From the NCBI RefSeq assembly GCF_001888165.1, contig NZ_CP015455.1, forward strand, positions 2,722,001 to 2,786,000: 64,000 nt of DNA, written 5' to 3'. The notes beneath the pieces are model-generated. The model saw only the letters and a list, made by a program, of their open reading frames with translations, made no database searches and had not been told where the DNA came from. Positions 28,164 through 36,352 of this stretch are shown one piece after another. The position numbers and the translations under genes were made by a program. Every line of letters begins with the position of its first letter. The first letter of the stretch is position 1. The stretch comes from Syntrophotalea acetylenica (lineage in GTDB: Bacteria > Desulfobacterota > Desulfuromonadia > Desulfuromonadales > Syntrophotaleaceae).

Positions 28164-30614
28164 ATGACTGACGACCGGGACAAAATGGAAGACGATCATG
28201 AAAAAACCATAGAGGCCGATTTTGCCGCAGAGGATACTCCGGAGCCCGCCGAGACGGAAAAACCGAAAGATGGCCTGGTGGTTGCCTCCGACGTTCTGCC
28301 GCCCACCCTGCCGATCATCCCCCTGCGTCCAAGGCCGGCATTCCCCGGCATTCTGACGCCGATGGTGTTTACCGGCGACAAGCACATCGCCATGGCAAGG
28401 CGCGCGGTCGAGACATCCTCCAAAATGATGGGACTGGTGCTGGTCAAGGAGGTCGAGGAACCGGACAGCCCCGACAACCTGCATCGCTTCGGGGTGGTCG
28501 GACGCATCATGAAGGTGCTGCACTCCGACGACGACAGCATCCATCTGCTGGTCAACTGTCTGGAACGTTTCAGCATTCGGGAACTGAGCGAGTCGAAAAG
28601 AGGGCTGTTTGCCTGGGTTGACTACCACTACGCGGCGGAACTGTCGGTCAACCCGGAACTGAGAGCCTACTCCATGGCCATCATCAGCGCCCTGAAGGAA
28701 CTGGTGCAGATCAACCCGCTGTACAGCGAAGAAATCAAGATGTTCCTCAACCGCCAGAGCATGGACGACCCTGGCCGGCTGACCGATTTTGCCGCCAACC
28801 TGACTTCGGGCGACGGGCAACTGCTGCAGGATATCCTCGAAACCATCGACGTGCGCAAGCGCATCGACAAGGTTCTGGTGTTGCTGAAGAAGGAGCTGGA
28901 AGTATCGCGACTGCAAACCAAGATTTCCAAGCAGATCGAACAGAAGGTCAGCGCTCAGCAGCGCGAGTTTTTCCTGCGCGAACAGCTCAAGGCCATTAAA
29001 AAGGAACTCGGTCTTGAAAAAGAAGGCAAGGTCAGCGAAATCGAGAAGTTTGAAAAGCGCCTCGAAAACCTGACCTTGAGCGAAGAGGCGGAAAAAACCA
29101 TCCACGAGGAAATCGAAAAGATGCGGCTCATCGAGCCGTCCTCGCCGGAATACAACGTCTCGCGCAACTACCTGGACTGGCTGACCATTCTGCCCTGGGG
29201 CAAGCACAGCAAGGACAACTACAATATCGAGCGGGCGCGGCGTATCCTCGATCGCGACCATTACGGCCTCAAGGACGTCAAGGACCGGATCCTCGAATTT
29301 ATCGCCGTCGGCAAGCTCAAGGGGGATATTTCCGGCTCGATCCTGTGCCTGGTAGGTCCACCGGGAGTGGGCAAAACCTCCATAGGCAAGAGTATCGCCG
29401 CCGCCCTGAACCGCACCTTTTACCGGTTCTCGCTCGGCGGCATGCGCGATGAAGCCGAGATCAAGGGACATCGCCGCACCTATATCGGCGCCATGCCGGG
29501 ACGTTTCATCCAGGCCATGAAGAGCGCCGGCACCGCCAACCCGGTGCTGATGCTCGACGAGATCGACAAGATCGGCGCTTCTTTTCAGGGCGACCCCGCC
29601 TCGGCGCTGCTCGAAGTCCTCGACCCGGAGCAGAACAGCTCCTTCCGCGACCATTACCTGGACGTGCCCTTCGACCTGTCCAACGTGCTGTTCGTGGCCA
29701 CCGCCAACCAGCTTGACACCATCCCCGCGCCGCTGCTGGACCGCATGGAGATCATCCGCCTGGCCGGCTATATCCTTGAAGAGAAGATGGAGATCGCGCG
29801 GCGTTACCTGATCCCGAAAGCCCTGGAAAACCACGGCCTGGACAAGGGCCAGGTGACCATTCGCAAGGACGCCCTGCACACCATCATCGACGGCTACGCC
29901 CGCGAAGCCGGGGTGCGTAGTCTGGAAAACCGCATCAAGAAAATCATGCGCTACGCCGCCATGGAGTTTTCCCAGGGACACGCCGACAAAATCACCGTCG
30001 GCAAGAAAGACGTGGAGGCGATTCTCGGCAAGCCGGTGTTCACCGAAGAGGAAGTGTTCGAGGATGTTCCGGGCGTGGTTACCGGACTGGCCTGGACCAG
30101 CATGGGCGGCGCCACCCTGCAGATCGAAGCCACCGCCATGCCGAGCAGTGGCAAAGGCTTCAAGCAGACCGGCCAGCTCGGCAAGGTCATGATCGAAAGC
30201 TCCGATATCGCCTATTCCTACGTCATGGCCCACCTGGAGGAATACGGCGTCGACCCGGAATTTTTCGACAAGCACTTCGTGCACCTGCACGTACCGGCCG
30301 GCGCCACCCCCAAGGACGGCCCGTCGGCGGGCGTCACCATGGCCACCGCGCTGCTGTCCATGATCACCGGCAGGCCGGTGATCAAAAAACTCGGCATGAC
30401 CGGCGAACTGACGCTGACCGGCAAGGTGCTGCCCATCGGCGGCGTCAAGGAGAAGATCATCGCCGTCAAACGCATCGGACTTGACACCGTGATTCTTCCG
30501 GAGGCCAACCGCAAGGATTTCGAGGAGCTTCCCGAACATCTGCAGGAAGGGCTGAAGGTGCACTTCGCGCGGGATTACCGCGATGTCTACAAGGTCGCTT
30601 TCGCAGGTGCCTGA
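28164..30614 (+). CDS. lon: ATP-dependent protease La (Lon)
   Basis: An 816-residue cytoplasmic protease. It has an extended acidic N terminus (about 45 residues), the LON substrate domain (LPIIPLRPRPAFPGILTP), a coiled-coil, the AAA+ module with Walker A GPPGVGKTS near residue 398, and the protease domain with catalytic Ser721 (KDGPSAGVTM) and the Lys in GGVKEKIIAVKR. The 'IIPLRPRPAFPG' N terminus is typical of the second Lon type of deltaproteobacteria. AAGGAG precedes the ATG. Whether another lon exists elsewhere cannot be known from this window. Confidence 0.96.
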   Translation: MTDDRDKMEDDHEKTIEADFAAEDTPEPAETEKPKDGLVVASDVLPPTLPIIPLRPRPAFPGILTPMVFTGDKHIAMARRAVETSSKMMGLVLVKEVEEPDSPDNLHRFGVVGRIMKVLHSDDDSIHLLVNCLERFSIRELSESKRGLFAWVDYHYAAELSVNPELRAYSMAIISALKELVQINPLYSEEIKMFLNRQSMDDPGRLTDFAANLTSGDGQLLQDILETIDVRKRIDKVLVLLKKELEVSRLQTKISKQIEQKVSAQQREFFLREQLKAIKKELGLEKEGKVSEIEKFEKRLENLTLSEEAEKTIHEEIEKMRLIEPSSPEYNVSRNYLDWLTILPWGKHSKDNYNIERARRILDRDHYGLKDVKDRILEFIAVGKLKGDISGSILCLVGPPGVGKTSIGKSIAAALNRTFYRFSLGGMRDEAEIKGHRRTYIGAMPGRFIQAMKSAGTANPVLMLDEIDKIGASFQGDPASALLEVLDPEQNSSFRDHYLDVPFDLSNVLFVATANQLDTIPAPLLDRMEIIRLAGYILEEKMEIARRYLIPKALENHGLDKGQVTIRKDALHTIIDGYAREAGVRSLENRIKKIMRYAAMEFSQGHADKITVGKKDVEAILGKPVFTEEEVFEDVPGVVTGLAWTSMGGATLQIEATAMPSSGKGFKQTGQLGKVMIESSDIAYSYVMAHLEEYGVDPEFFDKHFVHLHVPAGATPKDGPSAGVTMATALLSMITGRPVIKKLGMTGELTLTGKVLPIGGVKEKIIAVKRIGLDTVILPEANRKDFEELPEHLQEGLKVHFARDYRDVYKVAFAGA

Positions 30615-30682
30615 AGTCTGCAAGGCACCGTTACCACCAACCCGAACCCATTATCAGGCACGACCAAGGAGCCGCATTACCC

Positions 30683-30901
30683 ATGACCGTCGATCAGATC
30701 AAACAGGCCGTATTCAACCTGACCCCGGAACAAAAAAAGGCCTTTATCCTCGAAACCCTGCCCGACCTCGCCCGTGACGCCATGCAGGACGGCACCTTTC
30801 TGCTGCAGCTGTTCCCGGTATTCATGGGCATCCTCAAGGACAGCGGCATCGAGCTGTCCCAGCTGCTGCAACTGGCCGGCGCCATGCAGGGCAACCGGTG
30901 A
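30683..30901 (+). CDS. Small helical protein downstream of lon, unknown function
   Basis: A 72-residue protein, MTVDQIKQAVFNLTPEQKKAF at its start, with three predicted amphipathic helices and a Gln/Leu-rich end. AAGGAG lies 9 bases upstream of the ATG. The codon use and the good ribosome site make it a likely real gene. It begins 68 bases after lon and could be co-transcribed with it. I do not recognise the family; no signal peptide or metal motif is present. Confidence 0.65.
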   Translation: MTVDQIKQAVFNLTPEQKKAFILETLPDLARDAMQDGTFLLQLFPVFMGILKDSGIELSQLLQLAGAMQGNR

Positions 30902-30910
30902 TTTTCACCA

Positions 30911-30939
30911 TTGACGCCTTTGCCGCAAGCTGTTAGTTT
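30911..30939 (+). promoter_or_regulatory. Candidate promoter of the trp leader-trpS unit
   Basis: TTGACG (30911-30916), 17 bases, TAGTTT (30934-30939). A start about 7 bases later would fall at or next to the leader ATG at 30948, so the leader message would have almost no 5' untranslated region. Confidence 0.5.
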
Positions 30940-30947
30940 ACGGCACT

Positions 30948-31040
30948 ATGCAAACCATGACTGTCCAGAACATCCTGACCGACCGCCTTTGGTGGCGCCC
31001 GACCGATTCTCTCTCCGGTTCGCGCGCCTGCCATCGGTAA
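30948..31040 (+). CDS. Trp-rich leader peptide upstream of trpS
   Basis: A 30-codon frame (27 from the second ATG at 30957) containing DRLWWRP: two adjacent TGG codons at 30990-30995 followed by Arg, the arrangement found in trpL leader peptides of trp operons. It ends with TAA at 31038, shortly before a GC-rich hairpin and a terminator (31084-31114). No good ribosome site precedes either ATG; translation may be leaderless if the promoter at 30911 is right. The role proposed is to sense charged tRNA-Trp by ribosome stalling. Confidence 0.72.
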   Translation: MQTMTVQNILTDRLWWRPTDSLSGSRACHR

Positions 31041-31047
31041 CAAGCGT

Positions 31048-31114
31048 CGCGGACCCCCGGTCCGCGGAAAACCACACGAGCAAAAGCCGCGGGCGCAAGA
31101 CCGCGGCTTTTTTT
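31048..31114 (+). promoter_or_regulatory. Attenuator upstream of trpS (hairpin plus intrinsic terminator)
   Basis: An 8-bp stem (CGCGGACC with GGTCCGCG, about 31049-31067) is followed by an 11-bp terminator stem (AAAAGCCGCGG with CCGCGGCTTTT, 31082-31109) and a T run. The palindrome CCGCGG occurs three times (31063, 31086 and 31101), so the first can pair with the second as an antiterminator. The 305 bases from 30902 to 31206 hold only the leader and attenuator. Confidence 0.78.
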
Positions 31115-31206
31115 ATGCCACGCAGTGCAGAGAAATACAGGCCGAAAGCCGACTCGGCTCTTCCGCCGTTCCCCTGTCATTGCCACCAATCGACGAGGTA
31201 CACTCC

Positions 31207-32172
31207 ATGCGCGTTCTTTCCGGCATTCAGCCTTCCGGTTCCCTGCATCTTGGCAACTATTTCGGCATGATGAAGAAAATGATCGACTACCAGCAGCACC
31301 ACGAGCTGTTCTGCTTCATCGCCAACTACCACGCCATGACCAGCGTGCCCGACGGCAAAGCCCTCGCCACCGGCACCCTGGAAGCCGCCGCCAACTTCCT
31401 GGCCCTGGGCCTGGATCCCGATAAAAGCGTATTCTGGGTGCAGTCCGACGTGCCTGAGGTGCAGGAGCTGACCTGGGTGCTGTCCAACTTCACCCCCATG
31501 GGTCTGCTGGAACGCTGCCACAGTTACAAGGACAAGGTGGCCAAGGGCATCGCCCCGAACCACGGACTGTTCGCCTATCCGGTGCTGATGGCGGCGGACA
31601 TTCTGCTGTTTGGGGGAGAGCTGGTGCCGGTGGGCAAGGACCAGAAGCAGCACCTCGAAGTCGCGCGGGACATCGCCATCAAATTCAATAACGAACACGG
31701 CGAAGTGCTGGTGGTCCCAGAACCGGATATCGACGACGAAATCGCCACCATCCCCGGACTCGACGGCCAGAAAATGAGCAAAAGCTACAAAAACACCATC
31801 GACCTTTTTCTGGAGGAAAAGGCCCTGCGCAAGCAGGTGATGCGCATTGTCACCGATCCGACCCCGGTGGAGGATCCCAAGGATCCCGACAAGTGCAATG
31901 TCTTTCAGATCTATCGCCTGTTTCTGGACAAGCAGCAGGAGCAGGCCCTGCGCCAGCGCTACCTGGCTGGCGGGCTTGGCTACGGCGAGGTCAAGCAGGA
32001 ACTGTTCGAAACGGTGCGGGATTTTTTCGCGCCTTTTGCGCAACGCCGGGAGGAACTGCTGGGCGACAAGGATCAGCTCCGGGCCATTCTGGCCGAAGGG
32101 GCACAAAAAGCCCGCGGGGCCGCATCGAAGATCATGCGCAAGGTGCGCAAGAAAACCGGCCTGGCGTATTGA
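31207..32172 (+). CDS. trpS: Tryptophanyl-tRNA synthetase
   Basis: A 321-residue class I synthetase. The HIGH-type motif is PSGSLHLGNYFG near the N terminus and the KMSKS motif is exact (GQKMSKSYKN). GKDQKQHLEVARDIA and the Trp-specific NYHAMTS stretch are present. The start is the ATG at 31207 (MRVLSGIQ), with GAGG about 11 bases upstream; an in-frame codon 27 bases earlier was rejected. Its leader indicates regulation by Trp-tRNA charging. Confidence 0.95.
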   Translation: MRVLSGIQPSGSLHLGNYFGMMKKMIDYQQHHELFCFIANYHAMTSVPDGKALATGTLEAAANFLALGLDPDKSVFWVQSDVPEVQELTWVLSNFTPMGLLERCHSYKDKVAKGIAPNHGLFAYPVLMAADILLFGGELVPVGKDQKQHLEVARDIAIKFNNEHGEVLVVPEPDIDDEIATIPGLDGQKMSKSYKNTIDLFLEEKALRKQVMRIVTDPTPVEDPKDPDKCNVFQIYRLFLDKQQEQALRQRYLAGGLGYGEVKQELFETVRDFFAPFAQRREELLGDKDQLRAILAEGAQKARGAASKIMRKVRKKTGLAY

Positions 32173-32284
32173 AACCAAGGTGCCGAGTAACGGGTGGTCC
32201 GCACTCCCTTTGCCTTTCTGCTATAGTTTAGGCTACCATGAAGGTGTGATCGGGAACCGAATCGCCAGGCGACAAGGAGGCACC

Positions 32285-32461
32285 ATGACCCTCTACCGCA
32301 AATGGTACTGCACCTGCACCGGCAAACCGGTTGAGCTGACCAGGGAGGAAATTCTCGACGATGAGCCGGCCGAACCCGCCTGTGAATTTTGCGGAGCAAC
32401 GCCGTCCTCGGATCCAAAAAAAACCATCGTCTACCGCGACGAGGAGAGCTGGGACGACTGA
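32285..32461 (+). CDS. Small zinc-ribbon-like protein
   Basis: A 58-residue acidic protein with CTC near residue 9-11 and CEFC near residue 38-41, followed by an acidic end (YRDEESWDD). The four cysteines suggest a zinc knuckle. AAGGAGG stands 4 bases before the ATG, which fixes the start. It is convergent with the DUF4177 gene (4-base gap). The family was not recognised. Confidence 0.75.
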   Translation: MTLYRKWYCTCTGKPVELTREEILDDEPAEPACEFCGATPSSDPKKTIVYRDEESWDD

Positions 32462-32465
32462 TTCC

Positions 32466-32648
32466 TCATGCGTTCTGGGAAGGTTTCCGGGTAAAAAGAA
32501 CAAAAGCCATGGCGGGGCGCTTGCTCGCCTCGCGCATGGCGAACTGCATGCCGTCATAATGCCAGCCTCTGGCGGTCCAGGTGTTGAGAATCTCTTCCAG
32601 CGCATCATCCGTCACCAGACTGGTTTCCACCACTTTGTATTCGACCAT
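32466..32648 (-). CDS. DUF4177 protein
   Basis: A 60-residue protein that starts MVEYKVVETSLVTDDALEE and contains LNTWTARGWHYDGMQFAM, the 'YKVV...LN...GW' pattern of DUF4177, and ends with VLFTRKP. The fold in the family is a small alpha/beta domain of unknown role. GGGAAG precedes the ATG. It lies 35 bases downstream of asnS on the same strand. Confidence 0.82.
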   Translation of the reverse strand: MVEYKVVETSLVTDDALEEILNTWTARGWHYDGMQFAMREASKRPAMAFVLFTRKPSQNA

Positions 32649-32683
32649 CGAACTTCCCTCTGGCAGGCAGAATCCTCTGCGAC

Positions 32684-34090
32684 TTAAAACCTGGCGTTGC
32701 CCGGTGTGCGCGGAAACGGTATCACGTCGCGGATGTTCTCCATGCCGGTCACGTACATCAGCAGCCGCTCGAAACCGAGACCGAAGCCGGCGTGGGGACA
32801 GCTTCCCCAGCGGCGGATATCGAGATACCAGTCGAGACGCGCCGGGTCGATGCCAGCCTTGCGCATCTTCTCCTGCAGGACGACGAGGCGCTCTTCGCGC
32901 TGACTGCCGCCGATGATCTCCCCGACCCGCGGCACCAGCAGATCCATGGCCGCCACGGTGCGGCCGTCGTCGTTCAGACGCATGTAAAACGCCTTGATAT
33001 CGGCCGGATAGTCGGTTACGAACAGCGGTCCGCCAACCACCTGTTCGGTCAGGTAACGTTCATGCTCCGATTGCAGATCGGCACCCCAGGCGACGGGGTA
33101 TTCAAAACCAACCGGGGCCCGTTCGAGACGCCGGACCGCCTCGTCGTAGGTCATGACGGAAAAATCCGCCGTGGCCAGTTTTTCCAGCTTGTCGATCAGG
33201 CCCGGCTCGATGCGCTGATCGAAAAATTCCAGATCCCCGCTGCACGAATCCAGCGCAAACCGCACCAGGTAACGCAAAAAATCCTCCGCCAGCACACAGT
33301 CGTCGGCCAGGTCGGCAAACGCCATTTCCGGCTCGATCATCCAGAACTCCGCCGCATGCCGGCTGGTGTTGGAATTTTCCGCCCGGAAGGTGGGGCCGAA
33401 GGTATAAATATCGGAGAAAGCCGTGGCAAACAGCTCCCCCTGCAGCTGCCCGCTGACCGTCAGACCGGTCTTTTCGCCGAAAAAGTCCTGCCGCCAGTCG
33501 ATACTCTCGTCCACCATCGGCGGCTGCTCCGCCGGCAGGGTGCTGACGCGGAACATCTCGCCGGCCCCCTCGCAGTCGTTGGCGGTAATGATCGGGGTGT
33601 GGACATACAGAAAGCCCCGCTCCCGGAAAAAGCTGTGAACCGCGAACGACAGGGCACTGCGCATGCGAAACACGGCGCCAAAGGTATTGGCCCGCGGCCG
33701 CAGGTGAGCGATGGAGCGCAGATATTCAAAGCTGTGGCGTTTCTTCTGCAGGGGATAATCGCCGTCGGCATCTCCAAGGATCCTTACGCGGCGGGCATGC
33801 AGTTCCCATGACTGCCCGGCGGCGGGCGACGCAACCAGTTCGCCCTCCACATGCAAAGCCGCACCGGTTCCGCAATGCGCTGCCGCGGCGTATCCTTCCA
33901 TCCGGGAATCAAGCACCACCTGCAGATTTTCCAGGCAGGAGCCATCGTTCAGTGCGACAAAGGTTATATCCTTGCCGCGCCGCACGGTGCGGACCCACCC
34001 GCAGACCCACAGCGCCGGCATCGGCCGGCAGGCCTGCAATACGCCGGCAACACGCATCCTGCGCGAACGCGTTTCACTTGTGACGCTCAT
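32684..34090 (-). CDS. asnS: Asparaginyl-tRNA synthetase
   Basis: A 468-residue class II synthetase. The N-terminal OB fold (VCGWVRTVRRGKDITFVALNDGS) binds the anticodon; the catalytic core has ITANDCEGAGEMFRV, GPTFRAENSNTSRHAAEFWM (motif 2) and GFGLGFERLLMYVTG (motif 3). The 'EGAGEMF' insertion separates AsnS from AspS. I use the ATG at 34090 (MSVTSETR) with GGGAG upstream. Its presence means Asn-tRNA can be made directly rather than only by amidation. Confidence 0.95.
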   Translation of the reverse strand: MSVTSETRSRRMRVAGVLQACRPMPALWVCGWVRTVRRGKDITFVALNDGSCLENLQVVLDSRMEGYAAAAHCGTGAALHVEGELVASPAAGQSWELHARRVRILGDADGDYPLQKKRHSFEYLRSIAHLRPRANTFGAVFRMRSALSFAVHSFFRERGFLYVHTPIITANDCEGAGEMFRVSTLPAEQPPMVDESIDWRQDFFGEKTGLTVSGQLQGELFATAFSDIYTFGPTFRAENSNTSRHAAEFWMIEPEMAFADLADDCVLAEDFLRYLVRFALDSCSGDLEFFDQRIEPGLIDKLEKLATADFSVMTYDEAVRRLERAPVGFEYPVAWGADLQSEHERYLTEQVVGGPLFVTDYPADIKAFYMRLNDDGRTVAAMDLLVPRVGEIIGGSQREERLVVLQEKMRKAGIDPARLDWYLDIRRWGSCPHAGFGLGFERLLMYVTGMENIRDVIPFPRTPGNARF

Positions 34091-34431
34091 CGTAAACAAC
34101 TCCCATCGGGTGCTGAAAGAAACCGTCGCTGCCTTCCATCGGAACCGGGCCGACCGCCAATCAAACCGGAATGGGCCAAGACTCCTGAAAGGGCGAAGAT
34201 AGCAAATTCATGCCTGGCCAGACCAGCTTTTTCTACCGTTGTTGTCTCCCGTCGAAGTGAAGGCCGATAGCAAGCCCTGCGGAACCTCTCACCCCGGTCC
34301 AGACATAAGAAAAACAAGAGCGCAAACACATAGCCCAGTCTGGAACTTTACAGAGAACCTTGCAATTACCCGAGTATTTGGGTAATCTTTGAGTCCGTTC
34401 AACGCTATCAGGACAGCGGAAAGGAGCATGC
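34091..34431. other. Divergent intergenic region asnS/padR
   Basis: 341 bases with no gene that I can support. It must hold the promoters of asnS (minus) and padR (plus). The only clear structure is the inverted repeat at 34365-34386. Confidence 0.6.
34365..34386. promoter_or_regulatory. Inverted repeat, candidate PadR operator
   Basis: ATTACCC and GGGTAAT, a perfect 7-bp inverted repeat separated by 8 bases, 45 bases before the padR start. Many PadR regulators repress their own gene from such a site; binding by this protein is inferred. Confidence 0.55.
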
Positions 34432-34848
34432 ATGCCGCGCGGACAAGGCCCCTGTCGCCACGGTTGGGGACCGCCTCAGGGCGGATTCGGCAACCTGCCC
34501 CGGTTCATCGAGCCGGTGGTGCTCTACCTTCTTAAAAAGCTCGGGCATGCCCACGGTTACCAGCTGGCGGGCGAGTTGCCGGAACACGCCATCGGCGAGA
34601 CCCTCATCGACCGGGGAGCACTGTACCGCACCCTGCGACAGCTCGAAGCCGACGCCTACGTCACCAGCGACTGGGATGTTTCCGGTGCCGGCCCGGCCCG
34701 TAGATTGTACCGTCTGACCCCGGCCGGGGAAAACTACCTGCGCCACTGGGCGGAACTCATCGAACGCATGGCCGAAGCCATGCATGGATTTGTGGCCAAG
34801 GTTGGAGAACTGGACAAAAAATCTGAAAGCGACAAAAACTCAGGATGA
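34432..34848 (+). CDS. PadR family transcriptional regulator
   Basis: A 138-residue regulator. The winged helix covers about residues 25-110 (EPVVLYLLKKLGHAHGYQLA, DRGALYRTLRQLEADAYV, RRLYRLTPAGENYL), followed by a dimerising C-terminal helix. The N-terminal 20 residues are rich in Gly, Cys and His (MPRGQGPCRHGWGPPQGGFG), a possible metal site. AAGGAG precedes the ATG. A perfect inverted repeat lies upstream. No transporter or obvious target gene is directly attached downstream. Confidence 0.88.
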   Translation: MPRGQGPCRHGWGPPQGGFGNLPRFIEPVVLYLLKKLGHAHGYQLAGELPEHAIGETLIDRGALYRTLRQLEADAYVTSDWDVSGAGPARRLYRLTPAGENYLRHWAELIERMAEAMHGFVAKVGELDKKSESDKNSG

Positions 34849-35339
34849 CAGCCGGACAGACATCCCCCTTCGAGCAAAACGCCTTGCCAGACATAAGAGC
34901 CACAAGGAACAAGGCCGGCAAGCCTGTAGCCTCCATCCAGAAGAACATCCGCAGTATAAAACAATGATGGCGTCGCAAAAACTCAACAATGACGCGCCTT
35001 GCAGTTGGCGCCTGTTGCCCCCCCGTCAGCCTTCGCTGGATGTAAAACACGTACGGCACCTCTCCCACGCCCCCCTGGAAATCAAGACCATTTCGAGGTT
35101 GTGGCTATATTTCCACAACACACTGAACCCGCCCTTGACTCCAGGGACATCACGGTCGCGGAAAAGGGAAAAACCGCCCGTTGAGTGAAGTGACGCCCTG
35201 CCAATTGCAGCACAAATTGATATAAATCAAGGCAGGAAGATTTGCGCCTCGTTATCCTTGAACCGTCCGGGATTCAGCCACAATCAAAAAGCAAACCCGG
35301 ATTTTTCCACGATTAAGGATGCCCCAAAGGAGAGGCTTT
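34849..35339. other. Long intergenic region padR/moxR with an FNR-type site
   Basis: 491 bases without a gene I can support; the open frames here lack ribosome sites and have poor codon use. The clear element is the FNR-type palindrome at 35217-35230. The region is less GC-rich than its surroundings. Confidence 0.55.
35217..35230. promoter_or_regulatory. Perfect FNR/CRP-family binding site
   Basis: TTGATATAAATCAA, an exact TTGAT-N4-ATCAA palindrome, centred about 116 bases before the moxR start. This is the consensus of FNR/DNR-type regulators. The distance allows an activator position if the promoter lies some 40 bases further on. Confidence 0.6.
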
Positions 35340-36338
35340 ATGGAATCCCCGGTAACGGTCAAACCCTCGCTCGCCATCACGATCCTGAAAAGCGGACTTG
35401 GCGTCAACGTTCCCATGTTTCTCTGGGGGCCGCCGGGAATCGGCAAGTCGCAGATCGTGGCCCAGGTAGCGGCCTCGCTGAACCTGCCTCTGATCGATAT
35501 TCGTGCCGTGCTGCTGGATCCCGTGGACCTGCGCGGCGTACCGTCGGTCGAAAACGGTACCACCCGCTGGAATCCTCCGGATTTTCTTCCCAGGCACGGC
35601 GAAGGGGTGCTGTTTCTGGACGAGCTGTCCCAGGCACCCGATTCGGTACAGAGTTCGCTGTTGCAGCTTGTGCTGGACCGCCGCCTCGGCGAATACTGCC
35701 TGCCCGATAACTGGCGGATTCTGGCGGCGGGCAACCGGGTAACGGACGGCACTTTCAGCCGCAAGATCAGCAAGGCGCTGGGCTCCCGCTTCGCGACCCA
35801 TTTGGAACTGGCTGTCGATCTCGATGAATGGTGCGTCTGGGCAATCGCCAATCAGGTACCCTCGGAAATCCTCGCCTTTCTGCGCCTGCGGCCGGACCTG
35901 CTGCATCATTTCGATCCCAAGGCCCAGGGCAACTCCTTCCCCTGCCCGAGGGTCTGGGCCAACATCGGCCAGTTTCTCGGCAAACTGCCCGTCGAAGCGG
36001 AACTGCCGTTCTTTGCTGGAGCACTGGGCTTCGGGGCCGCCGCGGAATTCACATCCTTCCTGAAAATCTATCGGGATCTGCCGGAAGTCGATGCCATCAT
36101 GCGCGATCCGGACCAGGCGGTTGTGCCGCAGGAACCGTCGGTGCTCTACGCACTGTGCGGAGCCATGAGCCGTAAAGTCACGCTGGACAACGCCACGGCG
36201 GCATTTCGCTACATGCGGCGGCTGCCCACCGAATTCCAGGTGGTCTGGCTGCGGGATACGCTGCAGGCCGAGCCCGGGCTGGCCACGTCCAGGGAATTCG
36301 GCAGATGGGCCGAAGACAACGGCGATCTGTTGCTTTAA
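35340..36338 (+). CDS. MoxR-like AAA+ ATPase
   Basis: A 332-residue ATPase. Walker A is GPPGIGKS (residues 30-37), Walker B VLFLDELSQAPDSVQ, then sensor 1 ILAAGNRVTDG. Proteins of this type act as chaperones that remodel a partner with a VWA domain, and such a partner is the next gene. AAGGAG precedes the ATG at 35340; the in-frame ATG 21 bases earlier has no ribosome site. A perfect FNR-type site lies upstream. Confidence 0.9.
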   Translation: MESPVTVKPSLAITILKSGLGVNVPMFLWGPPGIGKSQIVAQVAASLNLPLIDIRAVLLDPVDLRGVPSVENGTTRWNPPDFLPRHGEGVLFLDELSQAPDSVQSSLLQLVLDRRLGEYCLPDNWRILAAGNRVTDGTFSRKISKALGSRFATHLELAVDLDEWCVWAIANQVPSEILAFLRLRPDLLHHFDPKAQGNSFPCPRVWANIGQFLGKLPVEAELPFFAGALGFGAAAEFTSFLKIYRDLPEVDAIMRDPDQAVVPQEPSVLYALCGAMSRKVTLDNATAAFRYMRRLPTEFQVVWLRDTLQAEPGLATSREFGRWAEDNGDLLL

Positions 36339-36352
36339 CAGGAGGCAAGAGC

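Noticed and set aside
28131-30623. Long minus-strand open frame (830 codons) opposite lon
   Set aside because: Shadow of lon; His/Gln/Gly-rich translation without any domain.
30606-30629. Hairpin GGTGCC/GGCACC after lon as a terminator
   Set aside because: Only 6 bp with a 12-base loop and no T run; it overlaps the lon stop region.
30902-31206. T-box riboswitch upstream of trpS
   Set aside because: The T-box consensus and the specifier-loop architecture are missing, while a short frame with tandem Trp codons explains the region better.
34784-35188. Plus-strand frame of 134 codons overlapping padR and the following gap
   Set aside because: Starts inside padR, has no ribosome site and low-complexity composition.
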